DNA of 19,190 bases from Candidatus Margulisiibacteriota bacterium (GCA_028714935.1 JAQTLJ010000002.1:1-19190), one strand, 5' to 3'; counted from the stretch's first letter, positions 6,840 through 15,248 are shown. Notes: generated by a model from the sequence alone, not told the origin. Translations and numbers: made by a program.

Positions 6840-7406
6840 ATGGCTGTTTATATTGCCTTATTACATTATCCAGTCTACAACAAACGAAAAGAACTCGTTA
6901 CCACCTGCATTACCGGCTTTGACCTGCACGATATCGCCCGAACTGCTGCCACTTACGGGATAAAGAAATACTTCGTGGTCAATCCCCTGCCGGCGCAGAG
7001 GGAATTTGCCAACCGGATCTTTGATTTCTGGATGGACGAGGGGAGCCTGGAGTTTAATTGGACGCGGGCGGAGGCGTTTAAGCTCATTTCAATTAAATCC
7101 GATCTGGATGAAGTGATCAAAGAGATCGAGGCAATCGAGGGGCTTAAACCGAAAATCATCGCGACCTCAGCTAAGCCTCGGGGGGACATTACTTTTGAAA
7201 GTTTGAAGTTGGAGGTTAGAAGTTCCAGCGCCCCATATCTCATTTTACTGGGCACTGGCTGGGGGATGGCGGAAGAAGTATTTCCCAAGGTTGACGGGAT
7301 CCTGCCGCCGATCATCGGCAATTCCGACTACAACCATTTGTCGGTTCGCTCCGCTTGTGCTATAATATTGGACAGACTGCTTGCCCCGAGGACCGAACGA
7401 AGTTAG
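6840..7406 (+). CDS. SPOUT-class RNA methyltransferase (TM1570-like)
   Basis: 188 residues from the ATG at 6840, giving MAVYIALLHYPVYNKRKELV, the usual start of this family; the frame is open 53 codons further but that would run through the NHL promoter and the C-run. Conserved stretches include TCITGFDLHDIARTAATYGI, KYFVVNPLPAQ, and a C-terminal knot region with LILLGTGWGMAEEV, LPPIIG and NHLSVRSACAIILDRLL. The family is SAM-dependent and knotted like TrmD; to my knowledge its RNA target is not established. It commonly sits between trmD and rplS, as here except for the inserted NHL gene. A TTGACA at 6802-6807 lies upstream, but I see no convincing -10 at the right distance. Confidence 0.85.
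   Translation: MAVYIALLHYPVYNKRKELVTTCITGFDLHDIARTAATYGIKKYFVVNPLPAQREFANRIFDFWMDEGSLEFNWTRAEAFKLISIKSDLDEVIKEIEAIEGLKPKIIATSAKPRGDITFESLKLEVRSSSAPYLILLGTGWGMAEEVFPKVDGILPPIIGNSDYNHLSVRSACAIILDRLLAPRTERS
7338..7366 (+). promoter_or_regulatory. Promoter of rplS inside the methyltransferase gene
   Basis: TTGTCG (7338-7343), 17 bases, then a perfect TATAAT (7361-7366). It lies within the last 70 bases of the methyltransferase coding region, so rplS-lepB-rnhB can be transcribed separately from the upstream gene. Confidence 0.6.
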
Positions 7407-7420
7407 GTGTCGAGGGGCTT
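7383..7420 (+). ncRNA. Possible structured leader of rplS mRNA
   Basis: Downstream of the predicted start near 7373, GCCCC (7383-7387) can pair with GGGGC (7414-7418), enclosing ACC and GGT that can extend the fold. The hairpin ends just before the GGAGG ribosome binding site at 7422-7426. Autoregulatory L19 leaders are known in Firmicutes; whether this is one cannot be decided by eye. Confidence 0.3.
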
Positions 7421-7435
7421 GGGAGGTAGTTTTTT

Positions 7436-7801
7436 ATGGGAGTTATCCAGGAATTAGAGAAGTCAAATATGAAGAAAGATGTCCCGGTTTTTAAAGTTGG
7501 GGACACAGTAAAGGTTTTTTGCAAGATCATCGAAGGCGGCAAAGAAAGGGTCCAGGGATTTGAAGGGATCGTCCTTAAACGCCAGGGTGGCGGAGTGAGA
7601 GAAACTTTCACGGTCAGGAAGATCGTTCAAGGGATCGGGGTCGAGAGGACTTTTCCTCTGCATTCGCCCAGGATAGAGAATATCACCGTGCTGCGCAGCG
7701 GCAAGGTCAGACGAGCAAAACTATTTTACCTGCGCCAGCGCATCGGCAGCCAGGCGATCAGGGTCGACGAAGAAAAAGCCGCCCCGAAAGCGAGCGAGTA
7801 A
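7436..7801 (+). CDS. rplS: 50S ribosomal protein L19
   Basis: Large-subunit protein at the 30S-50S interface. 121 residues, usual length. The start MGVIQELEKSNMKKDVPVF and the core FKVGDTVKVF, ERVQGFEGIVLKRQGGG, ETFTVRKI, GVERTFPLHSPRIE and SGKVRRAKLFYLR are all typical. GGAGG lies 9 bases before the ATG. The C-terminus has a short charged tail. The stop codon is followed after one base by the lepB TTG start, so the two genes are an operon. Confidence 0.97.
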   Translation: MGVIQELEKSNMKKDVPVFKVGDTVKVFCKIIEGGKERVQGFEGIVLKRQGGGVRETFTVRKIVQGIGVERTFPLHSPRIENITVLRSGKVRRAKLFYLRQRIGSQAIRVDEEKAAPKASE

Positions 7802-7802
7802 A

Positions 7803-8318
7803 TTGAAACATTGGCTCTTTGATTGGGGCGAGACGATCGTTGTTGCTTTTATCATGGCCCTTATCATCCGCGCTTTTTTCCTCCAGGTTTTTTGGATCCC
7901 GTCCAGCTCCATGGAGCCGTCGCTTGATATTAAGGACAGGATAGTTGTCAATAAAGTTACCTATCATTTCCGCAGTCCCCAACGACAGGAAGTCATTGTT
8001 TTCCGGCAAGTGGCGCCGGAGGGCTCTCCCAAAAGAGATTTGATCAAAAGAGTAATGGGGCTCCCCGGGGAAACATTAGAAATCAAAGCCGGCGTTATTT
8101 ATATCAACGGCCAAGCGATCGAAGAAAAACACCCGCTGAACCAGGATTTTGCGGATTTTGGCCCCTTAACGATTCCGTCAGATTCCTATTTTGTCATGGG
8201 CGATAACCGTCCCGCTTCCGCCGACAGCCGCTATTGGGGATTTTTACCGAAAGCAAATGTTATTGGGCCCGCAGTTTTACGGATTTGGCCGCTTAATAAA
8301 CTTGGCCTGGTCCCATGA
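7803..8318 (+). CDS. lepB: Signal peptidase I
   Basis: Removes signal peptides from secreted proteins at the membrane. 171 residues from a TTG start at 7803, one base after the rplS stop, suggesting coupling. One N-terminal membrane helix (ETIVVAFIMALIIRAFFL) precedes the catalytic motif IPSSSMEPS (nucleophile Ser36). The general base Lys82 is in DLIKRVMGLPGE. Box E is present as GDNRPASADSRYWG. The short form with a single membrane helix is the Gram-positive type. Its stop overlaps the rnhB start (ATGA). The NHL protein and ApbE in this window have N-terminal hydrophobic segments, but only the former is a plausible substrate. Confidence 0.95.
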   Translation: MKHWLFDWGETIVVAFIMALIIRAFFLQVFWIPSSSMEPSLDIKDRIVVNKVTYHFRSPQRQEVIVFRQVAPEGSPKRDLIKRVMGLPGETLEIKAGVIYINGQAIEEKHPLNQDFADFGPLTIPSDSYFVMGDNRPASADSRYWGFLPKANVIGPAVLRIWPLNKLGLVP

Positions 8319-8947
8319 GGCTGGTTTACGAAAGTAAACTAAAGAAACAAGGTTATCAATTAGTTGCTGGAGTGGATGAGGCCGGCCGGGGTCCGCTGGC
8401 CGGACCAATTGTCGCCGCCGCGGTTATTTTACCCCTAGAGATCGATCTGCCCGGTTTAAACGACTCAAAACTCCTGTCTCCAAAACAGCGAGAGGCGCTG
8501 TTCATTAAGATCCGGCGGCAAGCGATCAGTATTGGTGTCGGCAAGGTTGGGCATAAGCTGATCGATAAACTGAATATCGGCAAAGCGAATGTATTGGCGA
8601 TGGAGTTAGCGGTTAAGGGCCTGTGCCGGCGGCCGGATTTTATCTTAATCGACGGCAAGAGATACCGGCTCGATCTGCCGGTTGCGCAGCGGGCGATCGT
8701 TCAGGGCGACAGGAAGTGCGCTTCGATCGCGGCCGCTTCGATCATTGCCAAAGTCGTCCGGGACCGGATCATGGACCGCTATCATTTGAAATATCCGGAA
8801 TATGGCTTTGCTTGGCATAAAGGGTATGGGACAAGGGAGCATTTTCAAGAACTGCAGGAGCATGGACCGTGCCCGATCCACCGCCGGTCGTTTTTTCCTA
8901 TTCGGAGTTCTTCCCGCCCAGCAGCAGAAATAGGAGCGCCGTCCTGA
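8315..8947 (+). CDS. rnhB: Ribonuclease HII
   Basis: Cleaves RNA in RNA-DNA hybrids and at single ribonucleotides in DNA. 210 residues. The first motif VDEAGRGPLAGP gives Asp21 and Glu22; Asp113 is in FILIDG and Asp150 in KVVRDRIM, so the four acidic catalytic residues are present. The typical C-terminal HxGP-x-HRRSF region is seen as HGPCPIHRRSFFPI. The last 20 residues (RSSSRPAAEIGAPS and before) read antisense through the end of pyrB, and the two genes overlap by 50 bases. Follows lepB with a 4-base overlap; placement beside rplS and lepB is common. Confidence 0.95.
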   Translation: MRLVYESKLKKQGYQLVAGVDEAGRGPLAGPIVAAAVILPLEIDLPGLNDSKLLSPKQREALFIKIRRQAISIGVGKVGHKLIDKLNIGKANVLAMELAVKGLCRRPDFILIDGKRYRLDLPVAQRAIVQGDRKCASIAAASIIAKVVRDRIMDRYHLKYPEYGFAWHKGYGTREHFQELQEHGPCPIHRRSFFPIRSSSRPAAEIGAPS

Positions 8948-9838
8948 CCGCCACGCCGTTGGTGACCTGTTCCAGGATGACGTTATACGGCCCGTCGGCC
9001 ACTTCCGAGGTTATTTCCACGCCGCGGTTGATCGGCCCGGGATGCATGACAATGACGTCTTTTTTCGCCTTGGCCATCCGGTCCGCGTTTAAGCCGTAAA
9101 GTTTGGCATATTCTTCGATCGACGGGAACAGGCCCTTTTCCTGGCGTTCTTTCTGAATGCGAAGCATGTTGATGAAATCGGCGTCCTTGATCTCCCGATC
9201 AAAGTTGTAGGAAACGCGCACACCCATTTTTTCAATTTCTTCCGGGATCATCGTCGGCGGCCCGACAACCACCACTTCGGCCCCCAGCTTTTTTAAGCCC
9301 CAGATGTTGGAGCGCGCCACGCGGGAATGGGTGATATCACCGACGATCAGGACCCGTTTGTCTTTAACCGTTTTCTTTTTATCGATCATGGTGAAAATAT
9401 CAAGCAGGCCCTGGGTGGGATGTTCGTTAAAGCCGTCGCCGGCGTTGATGACCGAGGCGCTGCAGTTCTTGGCGGCCAGGTGGGGCGCCCCGCCCATACT
9501 GTGGCGGATGATGATGCAGTCGAGCCCATGACCTCCAGGTTCTTGACCGTATCGATCAGATTCTCGCCTTTAACCACGCTGGACGATGAAACGGCCACAT
9601 TGGTGACATTGGCGGAAAGGACCTTGGCGGCAGTATTAAATGATGTTCGGGTGCGGGTTGAGGGCTCATAAAACAAGGTCACGATGTGCTTGCCGAGCAG
9701 GGTCGGGACTTTAGGAATAGGGCGGGCGATGACCTCTTTCATGGAGCGGGCGGTGTCTAAAATGAGCTTGATTTCCTCGAGGCCGAGGTCTTTGAGGCCG
9801 AGCAGGTCCTTTGATTTTAGCCCTTTGACCTTGTTCAT
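8898..9838 (-). pseudogene. pyrB: Aspartate carbamoyltransferase, interrupted by a one-base frameshift
   Basis: Catalyses the first committed step of pyrimidine synthesis (carbamoyl phosphate plus aspartate). The N-terminal part from ATG 9838 contains the phosphate-binding STRTRTSF (residues 60-67) and runs well to KNLEVMG. There the frame breaks near 9520-9524: the expected DCIIIRHSMGGAPHLAAK continues only in the -1 frame. After it, FNEHPTQGLLDIFTM, VGDITHSRVARS and VMHPGPINRGVEI are all intact to the stop at 8898. Adding one base restores about 313 residues, the normal length, and no other damage is seen. No slippery heptamer is present, so programmed frameshifting is unlikely. It is either a recent mutation or a sequence error. 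Confidence 0.9.
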
Positions 9839-9839
9839 G

Positions 9840-9868
9840 TTGAATAGTTCAAGCAGTTATTATATCAT
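9840..9868 (+). promoter_or_regulatory. Promoter of apbE-ackA, overlapping the pyrB promoter
   Basis: TTGAAT (9840-9845), 17 bases, then TATCAT (9863-9868). The predicted start near 9875 is about 12 bases before the apbE ATG at 9887. The -10 boxes of this promoter and of the divergent pyrB promoter overlap, so the two probably exclude each other. Confidence 0.5.
9859..9867 (-). promoter_or_regulatory. Extended -10 promoter of pyrB
   Basis: On the minus strand TGATATAAT is a perfect extended -10 (TGnTATAAT), with TATAAT at 9859-9864. No good -35 is seen, as is common for extended -10 promoters. Transcription would begin about 14 bases before the pyrB ATG, leaving a very short leader with no clear ribosome binding site. 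Confidence 0.55.
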
Positions 9869-9886
9869 ATGCCGGTTTGTTTAGCT

Positions 9887-10696
9887 ATGAAAACGCGACT
9901 TATTTACTTCATTATTGCTCTGCTGTTATCCATTGTTGGTTTTGAGCTATTCTATTCTTTTATTCCTCTGACTTACGAAGCAACCGCCAAAGTAATGGGG
10001 ACAACGGTCCGGGTTAAAGTTAGCGGGCCGGGAGCGCCGCGCTATGCCGGGCTGGCAATCAAAGAGATAAAAAGGCTGGAAAAAATATTCAGCAAGTTTG
10101 ACGAAAACAGCGAAGTGAGCCTGATCAATCGCTTGGCCGGCCGGGCCCCGCTGCAACTTTCCAGCGACACTGCCGCCGTCCTGAAAATGGCGGAGGATGT
10201 CAGGCGCGCATCGCATGGCGCTTTTAACGTCCGTTTTAATGATTCGTCGATCGACCTCGGCGGCATCGGCAAAGGCTACGCCGTCGAATCAGCCCGCCGG
10301 CTGCTGCTGAAGAAGGGGGTCAAAAGTGCTATAATTGATATGCATTCATCAATTGCAGTTATCGGTGATGGCTGGCGTGTGGCGATCAGGGATCCGAGGA
10401 AAGAGCAAGGGATATTAGGGATCGTAATTCTTAATAATGGCGATGCTCTTTCAACCTCCGGGCAATATGAACAGCCAAGCCATATTCTCGATCCGCGGAC
10501 CGGAAAACCGGCTGATCGGTGCCTGGGCGTGACCGTGATCGCCAATGATGCTGGCCTGGCCGATGCCTTGTCAACGGCGATATTCGTTCTTGGACCGGTC
10601 AGCGGATCAGATCTCGCCAGGGCGCTAAAAGTTAAATATATTTTGGTCGGCAAAAACGGGAAAATTTATGATAATCTTGGCCCTGAATTGCGGTAG
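9887..10696 (+). CDS. apbE: FAD:protein FMN transferase (ApbE)
   Basis: Attaches FMN covalently to Thr/Ser of target flavoproteins such as Rnf/Nqr subunits, outside the cytoplasmic membrane. From the ATG at 9887 it has 269 residues; another ATG at 9869 would add six residues before MKTRLIYF. An N-terminal membrane segment (about residues 4-27) without a lipobox Cys suggests a membrane anchor. Signatures: YEATAKVMGTTVRVKV, FSKFDENSEVSLINR, the FAD-binding SIDLGGIGKGYAVE, STSGQYEQPSHILDPRTGKP, and the metal site DAGLADALSTAIFVLG. The last 29 bases overlap ackA. No target flavoprotein gene is in this window. Confidence 0.93.
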   Translation: MKTRLIYFIIALLLSIVGFELFYSFIPLTYEATAKVMGTTVRVKVSGPGAPRYAGLAIKEIKRLEKIFSKFDENSEVSLINRLAGRAPLQLSSDTAAVLKMAEDVRRASHGAFNVRFNDSSIDLGGIGKGYAVESARRLLLKKGVKSAIIDMHSSIAVIGDGWRVAIRDPRKEQGILGIVILNNGDALSTSGQYEQPSHILDPRTGKPADRCLGVTVIANDAGLADALSTAIFVLGPVSGSDLARALKVKYILVGKNGKIYDNLGPELR

Positions 10697-11939
10697 CTCT
10701 TCAGTCAAATTCAAACTTTTCCTCTGGGAAAAGAGGCAGACATTGATCAAGGGGGTAGTCGAGCGGATCGGGATCAGCGGCTCTTTCATTTCTTTTGATC
10801 TCCCCGGGAAAGGGGAGCAAAAAACGGAATGCGAGTGTCCGGACCACCGCACCGCTTTAAAGATCCTGATCGAGACCCTGCTGCGCAAAGAGCACGGGGT
10901 GGTTGGCGACCTGTCGGAGATCTCGGCGGTCGGGCACCGGGTGGTTCACGGCGGCGAAAAATTCAAGAGCTCGGTGATGATCAATGATGAGGTCCTGCAG
11001 GCGATCAAGCATGTCCAGGACCTGGCCCCGCTTCACAATCCTCCCAACATTGCCGGCATTGAGGCGGCGCAGGAAGTGCTGCCAAATATCCCGCAGATCG
11101 CGGTGTTTGACACGGCCTTCCATCAAACTATGCCGGAGAATTCATTCCTTTACGCTGTTCCCTATGAATGGTACGGGATGTACGGTGTCCGTCGTTACGG
11201 CTTCCACGGCACTTCGCATCTTTATGTCTCCCGCCGGGCAGCAGTGCTGTTAGGGAAGCCTTCAGCAGAGACAAATTTGATCACCATGCATATCGGCAAC
11301 GGCGTCAGCATCGCCGCGATCAAGGGCGGGATCTCCGTTGATACCAGCATGGGCCTGACGCCGCTGGAAGGGGCGGTGATGGGGACCCGCTGCGGCGACA
11401 TTGACCCGGCGATCATCCTGTTCATGATCGAAAAAGAAGGGTTTTATGCCGAAGAGATCGATTCGATCCTGAACAAGAAGAGCGGACTGCTGGGGATCAC
11501 CGGTAAATATATGGACCGCCGCGACATTGAAAAAGCGGCCGCCGAGGGAGACCACAGATCGCAACTGGCGATCGAGATCGAAGCTTATCGCTTGCGAAAA
11601 TATATCGGCGCTTATCTGGCGGCTTTAGGCAGGACGGACGCGATCGTCTTTACGGCCGGGGCGGGAGAACTGAATTGGAAACTGAGAGAAAAGGTGCTGG
11701 ACGGGATGGAAAGTTTGGGCCTTGTCCTTGATAAGAAGAAGAACGAAGCCGCCGTCAGCCGCGAGAAAGAAACCCTGATCTCTGCCGACGACTCCCCGCT
11801 CAAAGTCTATGTCATTCCAACTGATGAAGAAATCGTTTTTATTGAGGACGTGGTGGCGATCCTGGAGGGGCGCTACGAAACACACACGCATTTCACTTAT
11901 TCGTTTGAGGACCAAAAATATAAACGCAAGGTCGAATAG
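10668..11939 (+). CDS. ackA: Acetate kinase
   Basis: Interconverts acetate plus ATP and acetyl phosphate plus ADP; in fermenters it makes ATP. 423 residues. Active-site residues are in the expected positions: Asn7 (NCGSSSVKF), Arg91 (GHRVVHGG), Asp148 (VFDTAFHQTMP), His180 (GFHGTSH), Arg241 (GTRCGDIDP) and a Glu near 386 (IPTDEE). The ATP-binding MHIGNGVS and TAGAGEL are present. A C-terminal tail of about 20 residues beyond the usual end (RYETHTHFTYSFEDQ) is unusual. It starts inside the end of apbE and is followed one base later by the hexapeptide-repeat gene, so the three form an operon. No pta is next to it. Confidence 0.96.
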   Translation: MIILALNCGSSSVKFKLFLWEKRQTLIKGVVERIGISGSFISFDLPGKGEQKTECECPDHRTALKILIETLLRKEHGVVGDLSEISAVGHRVVHGGEKFKSSVMINDEVLQAIKHVQDLAPLHNPPNIAGIEAAQEVLPNIPQIAVFDTAFHQTMPENSFLYAVPYEWYGMYGVRRYGFHGTSHLYVSRRAAVLLGKPSAETNLITMHIGNGVSIAAIKGGISVDTSMGLTPLEGAVMGTRCGDIDPAIILFMIEKEGFYAEEIDSILNKKSGLLGITGKYMDRRDIEKAAAEGDHRSQLAIEIEAYRLRKYIGAYLAALGRTDAIVFTAGAGELNWKLREKVLDGMESLGLVLDKKKNEAAVSREKETLISADDSPLKVYVIPTDEEIVFIEDVVAILEGRYETHTHFTYSFEDQKYKRKVE

Positions 11940-11940
11940 C

Positions 11941-12753
11941 ATGGATAATTTTTTACCTTTAACATATTTACGGTCGGTTGAGGAGCTGCGCTGCGGCGCG
12001 ACAACGTTAAAGGATCATCCAGGACGTAAAATCAATTACCTTTGGGAATTGATTGTTAACTTGAAAGAAGATCTGGAAGTCGATCTGAAGAAAATGGGCA
12101 GCGGAGTAAGAGGGAAGATCCATTCCTCGGCAGTCATCTACGCTCCCGAGAACGTGTTAATTGAGGCGGGGGCGGAGATAGAAGCCTGTGCTGTCCTGGA
12201 TGCCCGCTCCGGCCCGATCTATATTGGCAAGAATACGATTATCCGCCCGCAAAGCTACCTGCGCGGGCCGCTCTCCATCGGCCCCGAATGCCGGATCGGC
12301 GGGGAAGTGACCCATTCGATATTCCATGGCTATTCCAACAAGGCGCATTACGGTTTTATCGGGCATTCCTATATTGGGGAATGGGTGAACCTGGGAGCAG
12401 GGACGACCAATTCAAATTTAAAAAACAATTACGGGACCGTCAAGGTAATCGTTCATGGGAAAGAAGTTGATTCCGGCCAGCAGTTTCTGGGCTGTTTTAT
12501 CGGTGATTATGCCAAGACTGGGATCGGCACGCTGATCAATACCGGAGCCGTGATCGGCGTTGGGGCCAATGTCCTGGGCGGGAGAGTAACGCCGAAGCAT
12601 GTCCCCGATTTTACCTGGAAAGATGAAGAAAGATATCGTCTAAAAGATTTTTTGGTGGCAGCTGGGTCAATGATGCAGAGACGAGGGGTTAAACTGGATA
12701 CTGCCACGACCGAAAAAATCAAGCAAGGCTACAAACAAAGTGCGAAATTCTAA
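11941..12753 (+). CDS. GlmU-like left-handed beta-helix protein, lacking most of the nucleotidyltransferase domain
   Basis: 270 residues from the ATG one base after the ackA stop. The C-terminal two thirds match the acyltransferase half of the alternative GlmU family (sugar-nucleotidyl transferase fused to hexapeptide repeats): IYIGKNTIIRPQSYLRGPLSIG, GGEVTHSIFHGYSNKAHYGFIG, GEWVNLGAGTTNSNLKNNYG, GDYAKTGIGTLINTGAVIG, VPDFTWKDEERY. The start NFLPLTYLRSVEELRCGATTLKD matches the first residues of that family's N-terminal domain, but it jumps almost directly to INYLWELI, so roughly 100 residues of the transferase core are missing. It may act only as an acetyltransferase, or with a separate uridylyltransferase. 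No frameshift is visible; the frame is clean. Confidence 0.8.
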   Translation: MDNFLPLTYLRSVEELRCGATTLKDHPGRKINYLWELIVNLKEDLEVDLKKMGSGVRGKIHSSAVIYAPENVLIEAGAEIEACAVLDARSGPIYIGKNTIIRPQSYLRGPLSIGPECRIGGEVTHSIFHGYSNKAHYGFIGHSYIGEWVNLGAGTTNSNLKNNYGTVKVIVHGKEVDSGQQFLGCFIGDYAKTGIGTLINTGAVIGVGANVLGGRVTPKHVPDFTWKDEERYRLKDFLVAAGSMMQRRGVKLDTATTEKIKQGYKQSAKF

Positions 12754-15224
12754 TACAGAACAAAATCGCTGATCCTTTTAAACCTTTTTGATTCCGCCGC
12801 CAATCGCCGTCTAAACTCGTCGGCATTTTGTTTGGGGATCTCTATTTTAAGGCGGCATCTCCCTTTTCTTTCCAACATAGGGGGGAAAGACGAGCTGGTG
12901 ATATTGGCGCGCTGTTTGAACAGGAAGTCACTAACGGCAAAGATCAGGTCCAGGCTTAGCCGGGTATAAGAAAATTCAATGGTCATCGGCGTCCGCTCGA
13001 TGGTTACGGTCGGAGCTTTTAAGTTCTGGTAAAGATCTTGAGCCACCGTTAAAAACGACAGGATATTTTTTTCGATCTCATTTTTTCTTTTTGACCGGAC
13101 ACGGACTTTGACCAGAGAGGAGCTATCTTTTAGCGGAGTGCTCTCAAGACCGATTATTTTCAGGCCAGAGCTTCTTAAGAGCTTGGCCAGGGCTCTGCTT
13201 ACCCCGGGCATACTGTAAACCAACAGCCAGAGTTGAGCATTGTTCCCATCGATCTGATAGGCGGCGGCGGAGGAAGAGGAGAGTAAAGCCGCTCTAACCG
13301 AGTCTAAAAGCAATTCGCGGTCGCGCGTCTTGGCGATTGCCAGCCGCAGGGCGTCTTCGTTGGCCAAACCTTTGGCTTTTGCTACCCGCTCCAGTGAGCA
13401 TAATAAATTTATCGGTAAGCCTGATTGCCCATCTTTTTTCAAAATGTTGGCCAGGCGGGAGCGCAGAGCGGCTTCTTCATCGGACAAGACAGCGCCCAGG
13501 AGCAATTTGCCGCGTTCCGCTGCCTCGGAGGTCCTTTCTTCGCCGGTGGTTTCATCAAGATTCCCGTCTTGCGCCAGGCTGATCACTGTCATGGCATAAA
13601 GGGAAGCCACTTTATTTAAGCGAGTTGAAGAGCAAAGCTGAGTTTTAACCGGGTCAAAACTTATCCGGTCGCCGTTTTGCAAGGGGGAAAAAGCGGACAA
13701 TTTTAACTTAACTATCTGGCCGGTATCAGGATCGATCCGTTCCACTTCGACAAATTCCGGACAATGGAGCCCGTAATTCGGGCCGGCAGCAAAAGCCAGG
13801 TCAAGCAGGATCGGGACCTTACCCGGCTGGAAAGGAACAATTCTGTATATTTTCCCATTAAATCTTCCATATCTCCGCCCTTCAGCGATCAACGCTGACC
13901 GGGTCTCATTGGCGCCGCCGACTGACAGGCCGTCAACAAAACCTTCAAGCTTGAATGCGCGTCCGTGCGATGAAGGCCCGATCTCGGCGTGTTCATGCAT
14001 TGCTTCTGTCCGGACCTGCACCATGATCCGCTCCCCTTCCGGTCCGACGAAATGCAAATGGATCGACTCATAGCCATTTGCTTTGGGCCCGAGGTCAATG
14101 TTTTTGTCGCCGAATTCAACATATCCGAGATAATTTTTTATCATTTCTTCAGCATCTAACAAGTAACCAAATTCGCTCATGTTAACGATGATCCATTCGG
14201 CAACATCTTTACAAAGGTGCCTGTTCCTTGTTTTTGCTGCCTCATCGGTTTCGCTTTCTTCCTTGATAATATAACGGAAGCGCGCAGGATCGGTTAGCGC
14301 CTCGCCGCGCCTTAACTTTTTCAGGGCACTGGCAACGCTTTTGACGTCAACCTCGACACGATGTCCGATCCAGTCTTCAATGTCGAGACTGAGGAGCTCG
14401 GTAAGGAGCTTGAGGTGATCCAGCGCTTTTTTCCTCCCCATTTTATTGGCGTCAGTTATCAAGCCTTCGATCCGGGCATGTTCCTTGGGGTCAAGACGCA
14501 TCAGGGCGATATTTTCAAGATTCAAAGCGAGATCCTCGGATTCGAACCATCTTAAAATGATGGGCAAGACGTGGTAAGCGCGCGATGCCACGATTTTATC
14601 GATCAAATCGGAAGCGGTTAAAGTTACGAAACAGTCAGCGGCCTCCAGCAGCCAGATTTTGGGATCACTCTGATGCATTAAGCACATCTTGGCAACATAT
14701 TTCGCTTCGCGCTCATTAACAGTATTTTCATCAAGCGGAACGAAAAGAAAACTCCTGGCTGTATTTTTTGCTTGAATAGCCGCAAGCACATCCGCATCTA
14801 TGCCCGCTTTTTGCAGGTCAGCAATTGGCATAAGAGACAAGAACGCGGCGGCGGCTAAACGCGCGTCGCCGCCTGAAGAGAGCAAGGTTTTGGCAACGCC
14901 GAGCAGGTGGATAACAACCTTTTCGCCATGGGGCAAGGATCCATCTTTATGGAAACCGACCATTAGATCGAAGGCTTTTTCCAGGAGCGTTAAATCTTCT
15001 TCAGAGAAACGGTTTTCTGCCCTTAAGTTCCCGATCAGCTCTAGTTTTAATCCCGTTAAATGGCTGCCAGCGGGTTTGATCTCAAGGGCAAAAAGGCGGG
15101 GGTCATGCAGGCCGCCCAAGCTGGTTACCCAGTGCTCAACCGAACGACGGCTCAAGCCGATCGTTGAGGGTTGTTCGCGCCTGATCGGCAACCCTGGTCT
15201 TGGCAGGAGATTTATTCTGATCAT
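12750..15224 (-). CDS. Divergent long RelA/SpoT homologue (HD-like, synthetase, TGS, ACT)
   Basis: 824 residues in the order of long (p)ppGpp enzymes. About 98-205: an HD-hydrolase-like region (HGEKVVIHLLGVAKTLL, DARLAAAAFLSLM) in which the HD pair and later metal ligands are not preserved, so hydrolysis is probably lost. About 290-425: synthetase domain with Asp312/Arg317 (DPARFRYII), PKANGYESIHLHFVG (379-393) and VQVRTEAMHEHAEIG (402-416). About 458-525: TGS domain (DLAFAAGPNYGLHCPEF, LQNGDRISF). About 680-750 and 752-824: ACT-like regulatory parts. The Glu of the synthetase ExQIRT motif is replaced by Met (MVQVRT), so activity is uncertain. The start has no clear ribosome binding site. It ends overlapping the GlmU-like gene by four bases. 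Confidence 0.85.
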   Translation of the reverse strand: MIRINLLPRPGLPIRREQPSTIGLSRRSVEHWVTSLGGLHDPRLFALEIKPAGSHLTGLKLELIGNLRAENRFSEEDLTLLEKAFDLMVGFHKDGSLPHGEKVVIHLLGVAKTLLSSGGDARLAAAAFLSLMPIADLQKAGIDADVLAAIQAKNTARSFLFVPLDENTVNEREAKYVAKMCLMHQSDPKIWLLEAADCFVTLTASDLIDKIVASRAYHVLPIILRWFESEDLALNLENIALMRLDPKEHARIEGLITDANKMGRKKALDHLKLLTELLSLDIEDWIGHRVEVDVKSVASALKKLRRGEALTDPARFRYIIKEESETDEAAKTRNRHLCKDVAEWIIVNMSEFGYLLDAEEMIKNYLGYVEFGDKNIDLGPKANGYESIHLHFVGPEGERIMVQVRTEAMHEHAEIGPSSHGRAFKLEGFVDGLSVGGANETRSALIAEGRRYGRFNGKIYRIVPFQPGKVPILLDLAFAAGPNYGLHCPEFVEVERIDPDTGQIVKLKLSAFSPLQNGDRISFDPVKTQLCSSTRLNKVASLYAMTVISLAQDGNLDETTGEERTSEAAERGKLLLGAVLSDEEAALRSRLANILKKDGQSGLPINLLCSLERVAKAKGLANEDALRLAIAKTRDRELLLDSVRAALLSSSSAAAYQIDGNNAQLWLLVYSMPGVSRALAKLLRSSGLKIIGLESTPLKDSSSLVKVRVRSKRKNEIEKNILSFLTVAQDLYQNLKAPTVTIERTPMTIEFSYTRLSLDLIFAVSDFLFKQRANITSSSFPPMLERKGRCRLKIEIPKQNADEFRRRLAAESKRFKRISDFVLY

Positions 15225-15248
15225 GTCGGCAATTTATCGATGGGAAAT

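Noticed and set aside
9500..9540. Programmed -1 frameshifting in pyrB
   Set aside because: No slippery heptamer and no known case in this family; a lost base is simpler.
10327..10335. Perfect extended -10 (TGCTATAAT) inside apbE, as a possible ackA promoter
   Set aside because: It is over 330 bases before ackA, has no good -35, and apbE and ackA overlap, so one shared promoter is simpler. Chance match cannot be excluded.
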